From NCBI GenBank assembly GCA_041675025.1, contig JBAYUS010000006.1, positions 1-56,444 on the forward strand: 56,444 nucleotides of DNA, in the 5' to 3' direction. Shown piece after piece: positions 41,187-51,374 of the stretch (positions are counted from its first letter, which is position 1; every line of letters begins with the position of its first letter). The position numbers and the translations under genes are program-made. The notes beneath the pieces were generated by a model, which was not told the DNA's origin, searched no databases, and saw nothing but the letters and a program-made list of their open reading frames with translations. This DNA is from CAJBLF01 sp041675025 (lineage in GTDB: Bacteria; Patescibacteriota; Gracilibacteria; Absconditabacterales; Absconditicoccaceae).

Positions 41187-41519
41187 ATGCTTAATAAATT
41201 TAAGGCCGGATTAGTTTTTGGTTGTTTCATTTCATTTATACATCTTATCTGGGCTGCGACAATCGCTATCATGCCTACAGCAATGCAAAATTTTCTTAAC
41301 CGAATATTCGGATTACATTTCCTTCAGCCCGTGTATGTTCTCACACCAGCAACTCGAGGAAAAGGGATTTTACTCATCATCGTTACCTTTGTTATAGGAT
41401 ATATTATGGGAATAATCTTTTCATATCTACGAAACAAATTTCTTGGACAAAAAAAAGTTAAAATCGTAATTTCAAAACCAGTAGTTAGAGCAAAAGCTAA
41501 AGCTAAAAGAAGAAGGTAG
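41187..41519 (+). CDS. Two-helix membrane protein with basic tail, unknown
   Basis: The 110-residue protein has two hydrophobic segments (about residues 8-28 and 60-80) separated by a loop with FGLHFLQPVYVLTPATRGKG, and a strongly basic C-terminus (RAKAKAKRRR) likely facing the cytoplasm. It follows the 59-residue membrane protein and precedes a terminator. No family is recognised, and no TGA codon occurs. Confidence 0.75.
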   Translation: MLNKFKAGLVFGCFISFIHLIWAATIAIMPTAMQNFLNRIFGLHFLQPVYVLTPATRGKGILLIIVTFVIGYIMGIIFSYLRNKFLGQKKVKIVISKPVVRAKAKAKRRR

Positions 41520-41535
41520 TAAAAATAAATTTGGC

Positions 41536-41886
41536 ATAATAGAAGAAAATGGGTGGCTAAAATAGAGGAAAAAATTAGTAGAGAAATTATCTACTAATTT
41601 TTTTTATGTTAGATATAATATAACTATATTACAACGCCAGATGCACGATCCGACACTCCCCATATTCGAAGCAATCAGTTCGAACGAACCGAAATGGGTC
41701 CCCGCAGTACTGCGGGGTTGAAGGTGAGACAGTAAGCCATTTTATTCGAAGCGACAGTTCGTTCGGTTTGCATCTGGCTAGCATTTTTTTTGCATTCTTT
41801 TTTTGTTGCAATGACAAAAAAAGAATGTCTCCGAAGGAAAAATAGATGAATTTCTTGGAAAATAACCACCCCAAAAGTTCTATTAT
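41536..41886. mobile_element. MITE-like element with terminal inverted repeats
   Basis: The left end ATAATAGAAGAAAATGGGTG and the complement of the right end (ATAATAGAACTTTTGGGGTG) match at about three quarters of positions. Inside are a palindrome CCCCGCAGTACTGCGGGG (41700-41717), repeated TATTCGAAGC...CAGTTCG blocks, and a hairpin ATTCTTTTTTTGT/ACAAAAAAAGAAT. No transposase is present. Confidence 0.5.
41571..41606 (+). terminator. Rho-independent terminator of 41187-41519
   Basis: AAATTAGTAGA pairs with TCTACTAATTT and is followed by a T run; it lies inside the left part of the MITE-like element. Confidence 0.8.
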
Positions 41887-41898
41887 CCCATAAATTTA

Positions 41899-41934
41899 TA
41901 AAAAAAACCGTTCAATTAAGAGCGGTTTTTTTGT
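41899..41934. terminator. Bidirectional terminator
   Basis: AAACCGTTC and GAGCGGTTT form a stem with A and T runs on either side; it serves the minus-strand gene ending at 41947. Confidence 0.8.
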
Positions 41935-41946
41935 ATTAAAAATATT

Positions 41947-42381
41947 TTAGTCTTCAGAATTAGTAGATTCTATCAAATCTCATAGACCAGTTGATTTACA
42001 TGTTTTGATAGTAGTCTTATATGTAGATTGAGCCCTCTTTTGTGAAGTTTTCAAAGTTTTTTTGAGTGCTTTGATAGTAGTATCATATGTTTTTGAAACT
42101 GTAGACAATGCAGATTTGATTTCTTTTTTAGTAGGTTTGTCCCAAGCTATAAGTATTGCGGTTTTTCTTGCAATCAATGCTGTGATATATCAATTTTGAT
42201 ATGCTGTAGCAGCAGAAATCAAAACAGTATCTTTTTTATCTATAGTATCTTTAATACATGCTATAACAGTAGAAGAATATTGTTGTCCAGTAGGAAGTAA
42301 ATCGTCAGCTTTTATTTGGGTAGCAATAGCAATCATACCAAGAACCAATCAAATAACAGGAAGTGCAAGCAATTTTTTCAT
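41947..42381 (-). CDS. Secreted lysine/threonine-rich helical protein
   Basis: The 144-residue protein has a signal peptide (MKKLLALPVIGLVLGMIAIATQIKA), then LPTGQQYSSTVIACIKDTI and a long Lys/Thr/Ala-rich region (STVSKTYDTTIKALKKTLKT ... TYKTTIKTCKSTG) that looks like a single extended helix with near-heptad repeats. Two Cys residues may form a disulphide. It ends in a short acidic tail. It is a single gene with its own terminator. I know the type from CPR genomes but not its function. Confidence 0.75.
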
Positions 42382-42473
42382 AAACTAAATTATGGCAAAT
42401 AATAAAAAATAGTATGTAAAGAATAGTATATCAAAATAGATATTTATTTCAATACTAAGGACGTTTCTATATT

Positions 42474-43034
42474 TTAACTGAATATAATGTTTCATTTGGT
42501 CTCAAATTCTTCTAATTCATCATCATCACTAACATTTTCCAAACGTTTAGTACAAACATCACAACGTTTGACAAAAGGTTCATTGAGTAAAAGTGCCTGA
42601 ACAACCATATCTTCGATATTGATAACTTCTATTTTTGCATTAATATAAAAAAGTACTTCTTCTGATTCAGGAGCTTCTTTCTTTTTGAGATCGTCTTCAA
42701 AAATAAATCTTCCTATATATGAAGGAACATATACCTTCCTCATAAACGAAGCACCACAACTATCACATGTCTCATGAAAAGATCACGCTACATCAGTCAG
42801 CGTTCCAAGTAAAGACGTTTTATCCAAAGATTGAATAGCAAAGTTTCATGCAATACCTTCATCATCTAGATTTGGTAATTGATCAGAAAATTTATGTTCA
42901 AATGTAATTTCGTCTTGCCTCCCTGTTTCATTTAACAAATCAGCAATTTTGATTTTAAATACCTTGTCTTTGATTCAAGATGACGGATTTTTTTTTGTTC
43001 AAGATAAATCTTTGATGATTGTTTTATCTTTCAT
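42474..43034 (-). CDS. DUF177/YceD-like protein with two CxxC pairs
   Basis: The 186-residue protein has beta-rich text with ETCDSCGASFMRKVYVPS and, later, FVKRCDVCTKRL, two CxxC pairs that fit the DUF177 (YceD) family, which is linked to 23S rRNA accumulation and often neighbours rpmF. Here no rpmF is next to it. Acidic stretches (EDDLKKKEAPESEEV, SDDDELEEFETK) are typical. The true stop is TAA at 42474; the TGA at 42492-42494 encodes Gly. It is divergent from tilS. Confidence 0.75.
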
Positions 43035-43114
43035 TTGACCTTAAAAAAAATATAAGTAAAAAGTTATTAATATAAAGTATACTGTTTTACCAAAATTTTT
43101 CAAATCAGATATTT

Positions 43115-44422
43115 ATGAAAAAAACATCAAAAAAACCAGGTACTATATGATGAATTACAAAAACATCAAGTATGTTTGCACAACAGCAAATATATTTTGA
43201 TATACTCAAAAACAAGGTGCAGTCTACTGAAAAGGTTATGATAGCAGTAAGTGGGGGTACAGATAGCATATTAACAGCATCTTTAGTATACAATTTTTTT
43301 TTAAAGAACAAATATAATTTACAAAATCTATTTTTTATACATTGTAACCACAATACTAGAGCAGGAAATAGTACAGATGAGCAATTTATCAAGAAATTTT
43401 TTGAAGGAACTCAATTAATTATTGTAAAAAGAAAAAGTAGTAAGAAAGCTAATGAAGCAGAATTGAGAAATCGAAGATATAATGAATTTAAAATACAGAC
43501 AAAAAAATATTATATCAATCAATTACTATTTGGACATAATCTGACAGACCGTATTGAAAGTACGTTTCTTAACCTCCTTCGTGGAGCGAATATGAATGGA
43601 TTTCTTGCTATGCAAACACAAGAAGAACATCATTTGATTCCTGGAGTGAAAATTTTAAGACCGATTTTGTGACTCACGAAGGACGAAATTACGAATATCT
43701 GCAAACAAAATAAAATATCATTCATAACCGATCCGACGAATGCAGATACGACGACAAGTCTCAGAAACAAACTTAGAAACAAGGTATTACCTGAACTTTA
43801 CAAACTTGCGAATAAACAAACATCGACGACAAATTCATTTATTGAAAGCATGAAAAATATCTACGATACATTAGAAAAATCACACGGGGAAAAAATTCTG
43901 AATTCTGAATTCTGAACTCTGAATTCTATTAAAAAATCACCTCATCGAAACGCAAAATTTGCCTATCAACGAATAATTGATCCCAAAAGTGTAACAAATG
44001 AATGAGTGATGCAAGCGATGAAAACACTAGATAGCTCCAACAATATTACGACTCCTCTCTTAAAAGAACGAACGAAATTTTTGCAAGACAATGAAAGTGG
44101 ATATAAATATTTCAACAAAACATATCTTTTCAAATCACACGGAAAAATTTATTTTATTTCTGGACAGAAATTGTTTCGAGAAAAAACAATTGATACATCA
44201 CAAAAAATAACTAAGTTATGAAACATCAATCGAGAAGGACAAAAATATGATATAGATAAAAAAGAATATCTCTGAGCAGAAATAAGATTTCCAAAAAAAT
44301 GAGATACTTACAAAAAGAAAACACGAAATGAATGGTGTATCAATCAAAAAATTCCAATCTTCCAAAGAAATTTAATCCCAATCGTGGTGAAAAAAAATCA
44401 GATTCTAAAAGTCTTCAAATAG
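43115..44422 (+). CDS. tilS: tRNA(Ile)-lysidine synthetase TilS
   Basis: The 435-residue protein has the ATP-PPase loop AVSGGTDS (44-51), then FIHCNHNTR, ELRNRRYNEF and LLFGHNLTDRIESTFLNLLRG, all typical of TilS, and KNRFITDPTNAD-like text (KISFITDPTNADTTTSLRN). It converts the wobble C of tRNA-Ile(CAU) to lysidine. A low-complexity insert made of GAATTCT repeats (43896-43930) lies in the linker after KSHGEK. The stop TAG shares its last base with a REP-like repeat. The ATG at 43115 is chosen; one at 43172 is nearer to the core. Confidence 0.92.
43896..43930 (+). repeat. In-frame low-complexity insertion in tilS
   Basis: Four near-copies of GAATTCT/GAACTCT encode NSEFGTLNS between the synthetase core and the C-terminal domain. 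Confidence 0.6.
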
Positions 44423-44485
44423 TCATTGCGAGGAACGAAGCAATCCAGTATTCATTCTAGATTGCTTCACTACGCTCGCAATGAC
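44422..44485. repeat. REP-like palindromic repeat (GTCATTGCGAGG type), copy 2
   Basis: GTCATTGCGAGGAACGAAGC and GCTCGCAATGAC with inner arms GCAATC/GATTGC form an imperfect hairpin. It starts on the last base of the tilS stop codon. Confidence 0.85.
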
Positions 44486-44522
44486 AAAATAAAATATTAT
44501 TTTATTGTTTATTTATATACTC

Positions 44523-45026
44523 ATGGAAAACATAGTCGCTCAGCTAAATAGCTTTCGAGTAAAAATTGTGCATATTATGGCAAATGTAAGTGGACGAGCA
44601 GAACCGGAAGCAGAGATATTATTATTGGTGATCTTATGATACATCGTATTCATATTATTATTGATGTTTATCCATCGTAAACTTTTGAGAAAACAAAAAA
44701 ATATTCATGAAAATCTCGTCTTATTATATGATACCATATGGTATCAAGTAGCAAGAGCTCAATACGGAAATCCAATAATCCAAGACAATAAATGAATCAA
44801 GGTAGTCATCGAAGCAGATCATGAAAATTATCTCACACAAGCAAAAGCAATCAGAGAAGAAATACTCTCATTAGAACAAAAGTTCGGACAACAAATCATC
44901 ACAACAGATCAACGAAATATAATTGTCAAAGAAACAAAGAAAAAGAATAATGTAACGATATTTGTACAACTCATAGGCCGATTAACTACACTTCTTACCG
45001 TATGAATCTATAAATTATTCTGGTAG
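44523..45026 (+). CDS. Membrane protein with one central helix and coiled coil
   Basis: The 167-residue protein has one clear hydrophobic segment (about residues 35-53, LLLVILGYIVFILLLMFIH), followed by RKLLRKQKNIHENLVLLYDTIWYQVARAQYG and a helical region with AIREEILSLEQKFGQQI, ending in a weaker hydrophobic helix (TIFVQLIGRLTTLLTVGIY). The pattern is faintly reminiscent of LemA proteins but lacks their conserved Asn/Pro residues. Function unknown. It ends with TAG and is followed by a palindrome-rich spacer. Confidence 0.7.
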
Positions 45027-45310
45027 AAATTTCTCCCCTAATTTACCTGCCTCAGGCAGGCCCCTCCAAACCCCGCAACTTGTGCGGGGCAGGCGCCGGG
45101 GATTTTTTTTATTTTTTTTATAAATCCCCCATCCGCATCGGCGGATTCCTCCCCCGGCACCTGTCCCGCATAAAACTGCGGGATCAAGGGGGTCATTAGT
45201 TAACTAAAGTTCTCCTTGATAAAGGAGATACCCCGCTGTCGCTGTACAGCGGGGAGAGGATTTAAAAAAACCCACATCACTGCGGGCCTTATATAATAAG
45301 ATAATTTATC
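45027..45310. repeat. Palindrome-rich composite intergenic region
   Basis: It contains CCTGCCTCAGGCAGG (45046-45060), CCCCGCAACTTGTGCGGGG (45071-45089), ATCCGCATCGGCGGAT, CCCGCATAAAACTGCGGG and CCCCGCTGTCGCTGTACAGCGGGG-like hairpins in close succession. It separates convergent genes and may include terminators, but is mostly nested small palindromes. Confidence 0.7.
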
Positions 45311-46237
45311 TTAGTGTTTAGCTTTAGATTTAACTCTTCTATATATTAGATACAAAACAAATGCAATCGCAAGAGCGACCAATACATTTTCTTTTGGTCA
45401 TGTCGCAGGAATTTTTCCAATAGTAGGCGTTGTTCATGCAGTACCAGCTGTTGCAGTTATTCCATTGGCTACAAAGCTATAACGAAATTCAGTCCCTCAA
45501 TTATTTGGTATAAAGTTTACAATATATTCACCATTTCTTGTAAGTGTAAACATATAAGCTTCATCAGTCATATTTATACTAGAAAGTCTTTCAAACATTT
45601 CATTCATTGGATTCCAAAGGAAGATATCAACCTTATCTGAACCATCAACTGCAGTCCATCTCAATGTTACTTTGTTGTTGGTAATAGTATGTGTTATATA
45701 TGCTAAACTCATATTTGCTCATGGCGCAGTATGAGTCTCTGGTATTGGTTCAACAGGATTACCTTCTCCAGATGTTTGTGTAGAAAGTTTAAACCATATT
45801 TCATTTGATATTTCTCAAAGAATATTATTCTGATCTTTTGGGATTACTGAGAGATAATATACAACGTTTGGATTGAGAGCATCTCATGTTACGGTAAGTT
45901 CCATAGTTATATCAGTACCTACTGTAGTAAATTCAAATGTTTTTTCTTTGGATTGATCAAGCAACAATGTATTTTCCAAAATTTGAGACAATGGATATTG
46001 AGAGAACATAACCGTATATTTTTTGATTTTATTTCCAAGTTCATCTTGGATGACAGGAGATTTGATTATAATTTTATCTCAGGCGATTTGATCTACAGTA
46101 ATTTTTTGACTGATGGTATATCCAAAAGGAATTTCCCCATTAAGGTTATCCATCCAATCTCGTAGATCTCCCGTAGCAGCACTTGTAATGCCGAATAACA
46201 ATAATCCAAGAGCGAATATACTTAATAACTTTTTCAT
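45311..46237 (-). CDS. Surface protein with Fn3-like domain and C-terminal anchor
   Basis: The 308-residue protein has a signal peptide (MKKLLSIFALGLLLFGITSAAT), a beta-rich region with TVMFSQYPLSQILE, an Fn3-like domain (NNKVTLRWTAVDGSDKVDIFLW ... NGEYIVNFIPNN), a Gly/Thr/Pro linker and a final hydrophobic helix (ENVLVALAIAFVLYLIY) with basic tail RRVKSKAKH. It is exported and membrane-held. The Fn3-like part resembles those in 21440-23083. It is a single minus-strand gene. Confidence 0.8.
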
Positions 46238-46428
46238 CAGTTTTTTATTTAATAATTTAAAATTAAATATTGAAAATTACGTAGTTACCGTATGTATGGT
46301 TATTTCCTGTGCAAAAACAAAAAAAAATAAGGAAATCAAAGGCACATTATGTGAATAAGAAAAGAAAGTTATTGACTTATTATAAATTGTTAAAAAAAAT
46401 AAACAAAAGATATATGGTTAACAAATAT

Positions 46429-46456
46429 TTGCATAATTTATGAAAACCTATATACT
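46429..46456 (+). promoter_or_regulatory. Promoter of the 46506 gene
   Basis: TTGCAT (46429-46434) and TATACT (46451-46456) are separated by 16 bp. The position rules out an upstream start at 46440 and supports ATG 46506. Confidence 0.6.
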
Positions 46457-46505
46457 TAAGATAACGAAACAAAAAAACTTTTACCCTTATTACACAAAAA
46501 CAAAA

Positions 46506-47198
46506 ATGGCAGAAACAAAAAAAGAAGTAAAAACTGAAACAAAAGCGGTTAAGCCTGTAGCAGCAAAAGCTACTCCAGTGAAAGCTACTCCAGTTAAAGC
46601 TGCAGCAGCAAAAAAGGTGAACAAAGATGAAATGGTACAAAAACATCAACAAATGGTGCAGTTCGTACAAAATCTTTTGGGAAGCATGGAAAATGATATG
46701 AAAAGAATCAAACTTGCACTCAATCAATTAGCAAAATTTGATCCTGAAGATCCTGAAAGCGTAGAACACAAAGATGCCGAACAAACAATGTGAGCTGAAG
46801 AACTCAAGAGTTATTCAGAAGAAAATGCAGAAGTAGTTGAAGGAAAATTTGATGGATACTTTATGGTCGGAGCTGATCAAAAGAAATATCCTGTGCCTAT
46901 GAACTATTCAAGTAAGACAAAATTAGTACCTTGAGATTTTCTCAAGTTGAAAATATTAGAAGATGGAAAATTCATTTACAAATTGATTCAACCCGTAGAA
47001 AGAAAACATATCAGAGCAGTACTTTCAAAGACTGACGACAACAAGTTTGTAGCGATTACTGACGACGGAAAAAATTACTTCCTCAATCAGGCTGCCGTAA
47101 CATTCTTTAAAGGAAAATCAGGAGATGAATTATATATATTGATCAACGACAAAGAAGAAATGAGTTTCGCAGCTATTGAAGCGATTATTAAGAAATAA
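46506..47198 (+). CDS. Conserved CPR-type protein with Lys/Ala/Pro-rich N-terminus
   Basis: The 230-residue protein starts MAETKKEVKTETKAVKPVAA with KATPVKA repeats (basic, disordered), then a helical part and a globular domain: DGYFMVGADQKKYPVPMNYSSKTKLVPGD and LKILEDGKFIYKLIQPVERK, then VAITDDGKNYFLNQAAVTFFKG. I have seen the (M)VGxDxKKYPVPxNYxSKxKLVxGD pattern as common in CPR genomes; its function is unknown, though a nucleic-acid-binding role is plausible from the basic tail. It has its own promoter and terminator. Confidence 0.8.
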
Positions 47199-47267
47199 CT
47201 AAAATGCTATTATCAATCAAAAAATAATAGAACCGTCCAATACTCTAGACTAGTACTATGGATGTAA

Positions 47268-47293
47268 AGAAGAGGCTATTCGCCTCTTTTTTT
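47268..47293 (+). terminator. Rho-independent terminator of the 46506 gene
   Basis: AGAGGC and GCCTCT form a stem with a TATTC loop, followed by seven T. Confidence 0.85.
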
Positions 47294-47444
47294 AATTCAC
47301 ACCTATCAATATCAAATAAACAAAACAACCGATTCAAATAAAATTTATCAAAACAAAAAACCATTGTCAATAATATTTTAATATAAAATATCAAAAAAAC
47401 GACTTTATCATATATATATAAATAAAGAGTATATAAAATTAACC

Positions 47445-47474
47445 TTAAACCATTGATTTTATTATCAATATAAT
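47445..47474 (+). promoter_or_regulatory. Possible promoter of the symporter group
   Basis: TTAAAC (47445-47450) and TATAAT (47469-47474) are 18 bp apart, about 57 bp before the ATG at 47532. Confidence 0.4.
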
Positions 47475-47531
47475 ATATACAAAGATGACGCGTGATACTT
47501 GGTTTAAAAAACTTTAACTATAACATAACTC

Positions 47532-48887
47532 ATGAATAAAATTTATGCAGTTATACTATCATATTTTATTATCACTTTTTTAGTCGCTCGATATTTTTCT
47601 AGGAAAGAATCATTACAAGAATATTTTCTCAACAACAAGTCATCCAGCCTTTGGTTGCTTGTTTTTTCCAATATAGCAACGATGATAGGAGCCTGAGCGG
47701 TTATAACGACCATCGCAGCCACATATGATTCTGGGATATCTTTTGGAATCACCAGTCTTATTTCTTTTCTTTTTGGTGCGGTCATTTTATGAATATTAGC
47801 AAAGAAAGTTTTTGAATTCGGAAATAAACACGGAATCTACAGCATAGTAGATTTTTTTGCAAAAAGATTCGATAAAAAAAACCAGATTCTGGTTTTTATT
47901 TTGCAATTATTGCTATTAATCATTTGGACGGCCGTTCAGATAATAGGGATAACCTATCTCATCAACGTCCTCACAGGAATAAATTATTATCTGGCGTTAT
48001 GAATATCAGCATGAATTACGATCTTGTATACGTCCATGGGATGACTGAAAATAGATATTATCACCGACTTCATACAATTTTGGATCATCCTCATCGTGTT
48101 CATAATCATGACCATCGTAGGATATCAGTACGTTTGATGATTACATCACCTGATAGAGATTTTACCAGCATGACATCTCAATCCTTTCGGTTTCTGAGGA
48201 GTAGGATTCTTGATCTGAACGATAGTATTTTGAGGACTGATCTACATCCCTAACACATCTCATCGACAAAGGATGTTGTCCGCCAAGACACAAAATATCG
48301 CTAAAAAATCTTTTTTTCGATCCATCCCATTCCTGGCGGTATTGATGATTATGGTGATATTTCTCTGATTGGTTTCGTCTGCAGTTTTGACGTGAATAGA
48401 TCCAAACACAGCCGTCTTCGCACTGATGAATAAGATACTAGTGAATAAGCGATTGATCTGATTATGATTTGCATGCATACTCGCCGTGATCATGTCCTCA
48501 TTGGATAGTTTTTTGGTAGCATGATCCACGATCATCTATAAATGTTTCACAGCAACGAAAACGATAACAGAGAAAAAATGACTTCTATATGCGAGAGCAT
48601 TGACTGCAGGTTTTTGAATCATCTGTATGGTCATAGCCCTCTTGGTCCCTGACATAGTGACACTGACGCTATTATGTTCTTATCTCGCTTTAGTATTTGT
48701 GCCAGCGGTTATAGCTGGGTTTTGCTCAAAGAGAATCTCGGCAAATGCAAGTTTTTATTCAATATTAGTCTCCACTATTGTCTTATTAGGCTGTTATTTT
48801 GTCATAGGGAAAAACACGTTTATCATTTCCACTTCGATAGCCATCATCATAATAGTATTCTATGATAAGATATTCAAACCGAAATAG
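47532..48887 (+). CDS. Sodium/solute symporter family (SSS) transporter
   Basis: The 451-residue protein has about 12 hydrophobic helices with SSS hallmarks: an N-terminal YFLNNKSSSLWLLVFSNIATMIGAG, then GISFGITSLISFLFG, ILYTSMGGLKIDIITDFIQ and NTSHRQRMLSAKTQ and CILAVIMSSLDSFLVAGSTI, the last being the typical A-xx-SS-D-S-xL segment. It should import a solute with Na+; the substrate is unclear. Many TM glycines are TGA. Its DNA is less AT-rich than most neighbours. Downstream genes (48924, 49688, 51375) follow at short intervals and may share its transcript. Confidence 0.9.
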
Positions 48888-48923
48888 CATGTCTATATTT
48901 TTATTTTTTTAACATAAACAAAA

Positions 48924-49688
48924 ATGACAACAGAAAAAGAATTGGATAAGGAGCTTCCCATCAGCGTAGAGGAATTGCAGAAAAAAAGAAAATGACTTGA
49001 AGCGCTTAATGTAGAGATTTGAACGATAATAGAGATAACTCCAGAAATATGGGATATCATCTGAACGCTCTACAAAGATGATCAGATTCTAGCAAGAAAA
49101 GTAGAAGTTTTAGGAGAGAATGTATTCAAGATAGAGTTTGTTTTTCCAGAATATAATCTCTGAAAGGTCATACCAGATCACGTTTCTATTGTACAGATGC
49201 AATTTGCATTAGTACAAGGATTATTTACAGCAATCGGTTTTGCTATCAAACAAAATGGTATTGATTCGCCGATAAGCTATGAAACATATATTTTAAACAG
49301 ACCAAACACCCTCTATCGTCGCGATGAAAGAACCATGAGAAGAAAAATAAAATTTGATGAAAGAAGTTATCTGATATTCAAGGTTAATCCCATCATAAAA
49401 AAAGGGACAATAATATACAGCATCATGATAGATATCGTAAAAGATAAAGATACCTTTCTAGATGGGAGAGTTGAATGTGTTCTGCAAGATCAATATCTTT
49501 TCGATGAAAGAGAGAAAAATAAATTCAAAGATATGAAAGAGAACGAAGAACTACTTCCAAATACCATGGCGGGTAATGTGCTTACAAGATTTGAAGCGAA
49601 CAACAATATAAGAGAGACCATAACCATGACAGATTTTGCAGACAAGAAAGATGACACAACAAGCACAAAAGAAGAAGAAAACAAATAA
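48924..49688 (+). CDS. Possible hotdog-fold (FcoT/thioesterase-like) protein
   Basis: The 254-residue protein contains VFPEYNLGKVIPDHVSIVQ followed by a helix MQFALVQGLFTAIGFAI and beta strands YLIFKVNPIIKK, IIYSIMIDIVKD and LDGRVECVLQDQY. This strand-helix-strand order, with a DHVS turn before the helix, resembles hotdog-fold thioesterases and dehydratases. No catalytic residue can be assigned with certainty. The C-terminus is a charged disordered tail (DFADKKDDTTSTKEEENK). Its stop overlaps the ATG of the next gene by one base (TAATG), implying translational coupling. Confidence 0.6.
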
Positions 49689-51355
49689 TGATTCTTTTTA
49701 TATGTTTATTTGCCGCTATGGAAAGAACAAGCATGAAATCATCTAACCTTCAGAAAAAATTTGCCAAAGAATATGAGAGATTTTTTCTCCATAACAATCT
49801 TGTCGTAAGCGTTCCGCAGATCATTCATCGATGAAATATTTTCGACAAAAAGAATGTCTTTCCGCAGATAAAGCAAAAGACATCAAGCAAAATGTTTTTA
49901 TGAATCAATACAGACTCAAATCTGACCGACATTACATTCAACGATATAACATATTTTTCATCATTGCAAAAACAATTCATCACCGTGCCGCTTAAGACGA
50001 TATTTGCAGACATTGATGATGCGTATTTCAAAGGATGTATCGCTTCAAAACTAGCAGAACTGTGTTATAAGAAAGGGATGGAGATAAACATTTTATCAGA
50101 AAATGAGAGATGATCATGAATAGAATTCTGCGGAATAATCCCCGTTCTATTGTCTGCAGCCATCCATGCATTGGCTGAAACCGCAACCATAGATCAACTG
50201 AACGGCATAAACAGATTGGAGAATGCGCAGATCTTTGAAAACATCTCTACGACGGCATTACAGCTTTTTCCAAGGGCTGAACTCGATAATTATGGGGCCA
50301 TAACCTATACTGCCATGACTAATCATCGATTGCCGACATTGAGTCAGAAGATGGCGAATAAGACGGGAGTGAAAAATATAAATGTACAGGAAGCTTTCCA
50401 TATAAAAAGAAAAGACAATCAGCCGATGATAGATTACGGTATCTTGAGTTTCGGATCATCGTACGATGAACACTATATCAATCATCTCTCCAAAACACAG
50501 GAATCAATAAAAGAGATCGGATGCCATCTCAATGAGGCACTTGCAAAAGCACGGGAGAATATACTGAAATCCGAATATGACGAACAGAAGATAGATAGTT
50601 TCATCAAGGCTGTCCAACAACAAGGGCTGTTTGGAATCTGCATAGAGAATCATCACGCAGTATTTACCGACATCGCCTTTCTTTTCAATCAAAGCAAACA
50701 ATTCCAAGATGAAAAGATAGGCGTCATGCCGTTGACCAGCGCTAAATACGGAGGATCATTCCTTTTTGTGACGAAATACAAGAAAAGCAGGGAAACCATA
50801 GAAAGGCTTCTTGAAAAATTACAGGAAATCTGACACAAAACAGCGTTTTATCAATATTTATCACGGAACGATTGACTTATCAACGACGGTGTGAAGATCG
50901 AACAGTATATAGACAAAGATCTCTTTTCGCTGCACATCAAAGACAATAATGCGATATTGGAATGTTACACCTGACAAAAGACGATAGGAAATCATAGGAA
51001 ATTGCTTGATCAGATAGATAATAGCATCGTGTTTGACGCTATCGATGGAAAGATATATATCAATAACGAACCGACCAATCATCATGAGATAATCACCCAA
51101 TCGGGGACTATTGAAATCATTAGAAAACTCATCGAAAATCCATGAGAATATATCAATAATTCCAGATTCCCACCATCCAGTTACAGCAAAAACAAAAATG
51201 AAATGGTAGGGAAAGTCATCTGACCTTTGCAAGAATTAGTCCAGAAGACATTCCATGAAAAGCTTGAATTGAAGTGTTCGGGAAACATCGTGGATTTCGA
51301 TCTCTGTCTCAATCCGAATAATATAAACATCCATCTTCTCAAAAAAATCCATTAG
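49688..51355 (+). CDS. Possible divergent GHMP-kinase-like protein
   Basis: The 555-residue protein has a faint GHMP layout. VVSVPQIIHRGNIFDKKN may correspond to the N-terminal motif; ERGSGIEFCGIIPVLLSAAI resembles the Gly/Ser-rich ATP loop followed by an Ala-rich helix, with Cys-Gly in place of the usual Ser-Ser; and SAKYGGSFLFVTKYKKSRE resembles the C-terminal GGxx motif. After residue 380 an extra part of about 170 residues has no recognised relation. The gene overlaps the previous stop by one base. If a kinase, it would act on a sugar or alcohol; the altered loop suggests lost or changed activity. Confidence 0.55.
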
Positions 51356-51374
51356 ATTTATCTTTCAAAATATA

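Larger units (their letters stand above)
41520..41946. other. 427-bp intergenic region holding terminators and a MITE-like element
   Basis: The region contains a terminator for the upstream gene, a 351-bp inverted-repeat element with internal palindromes, and a terminator for the downstream minus-strand gene. Open frames on the minus strand (41629-41874) lie across palindromes and look fortuitous. Confidence 0.65.
47199..47531. other. 333-bp AT-rich intergenic region
   Basis: It holds the terminator at 47268-47293 and a possible promoter (47445-47474) for the symporter gene. The rest is very AT-rich without a credible gene. Confidence 0.6.

Noticed and set aside
41629..41874. Minus-strand open frame of about 80 codons
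   Set aside because: It crosses two palindromes of the MITE-like element and has no start context or homology I can see.
46440..46505. Upstream start of the 46506 gene
   Set aside because: The extra 22 residues overlap a good -10 promoter box and do not look like conserved sequence; ATG 46506 is preferred.
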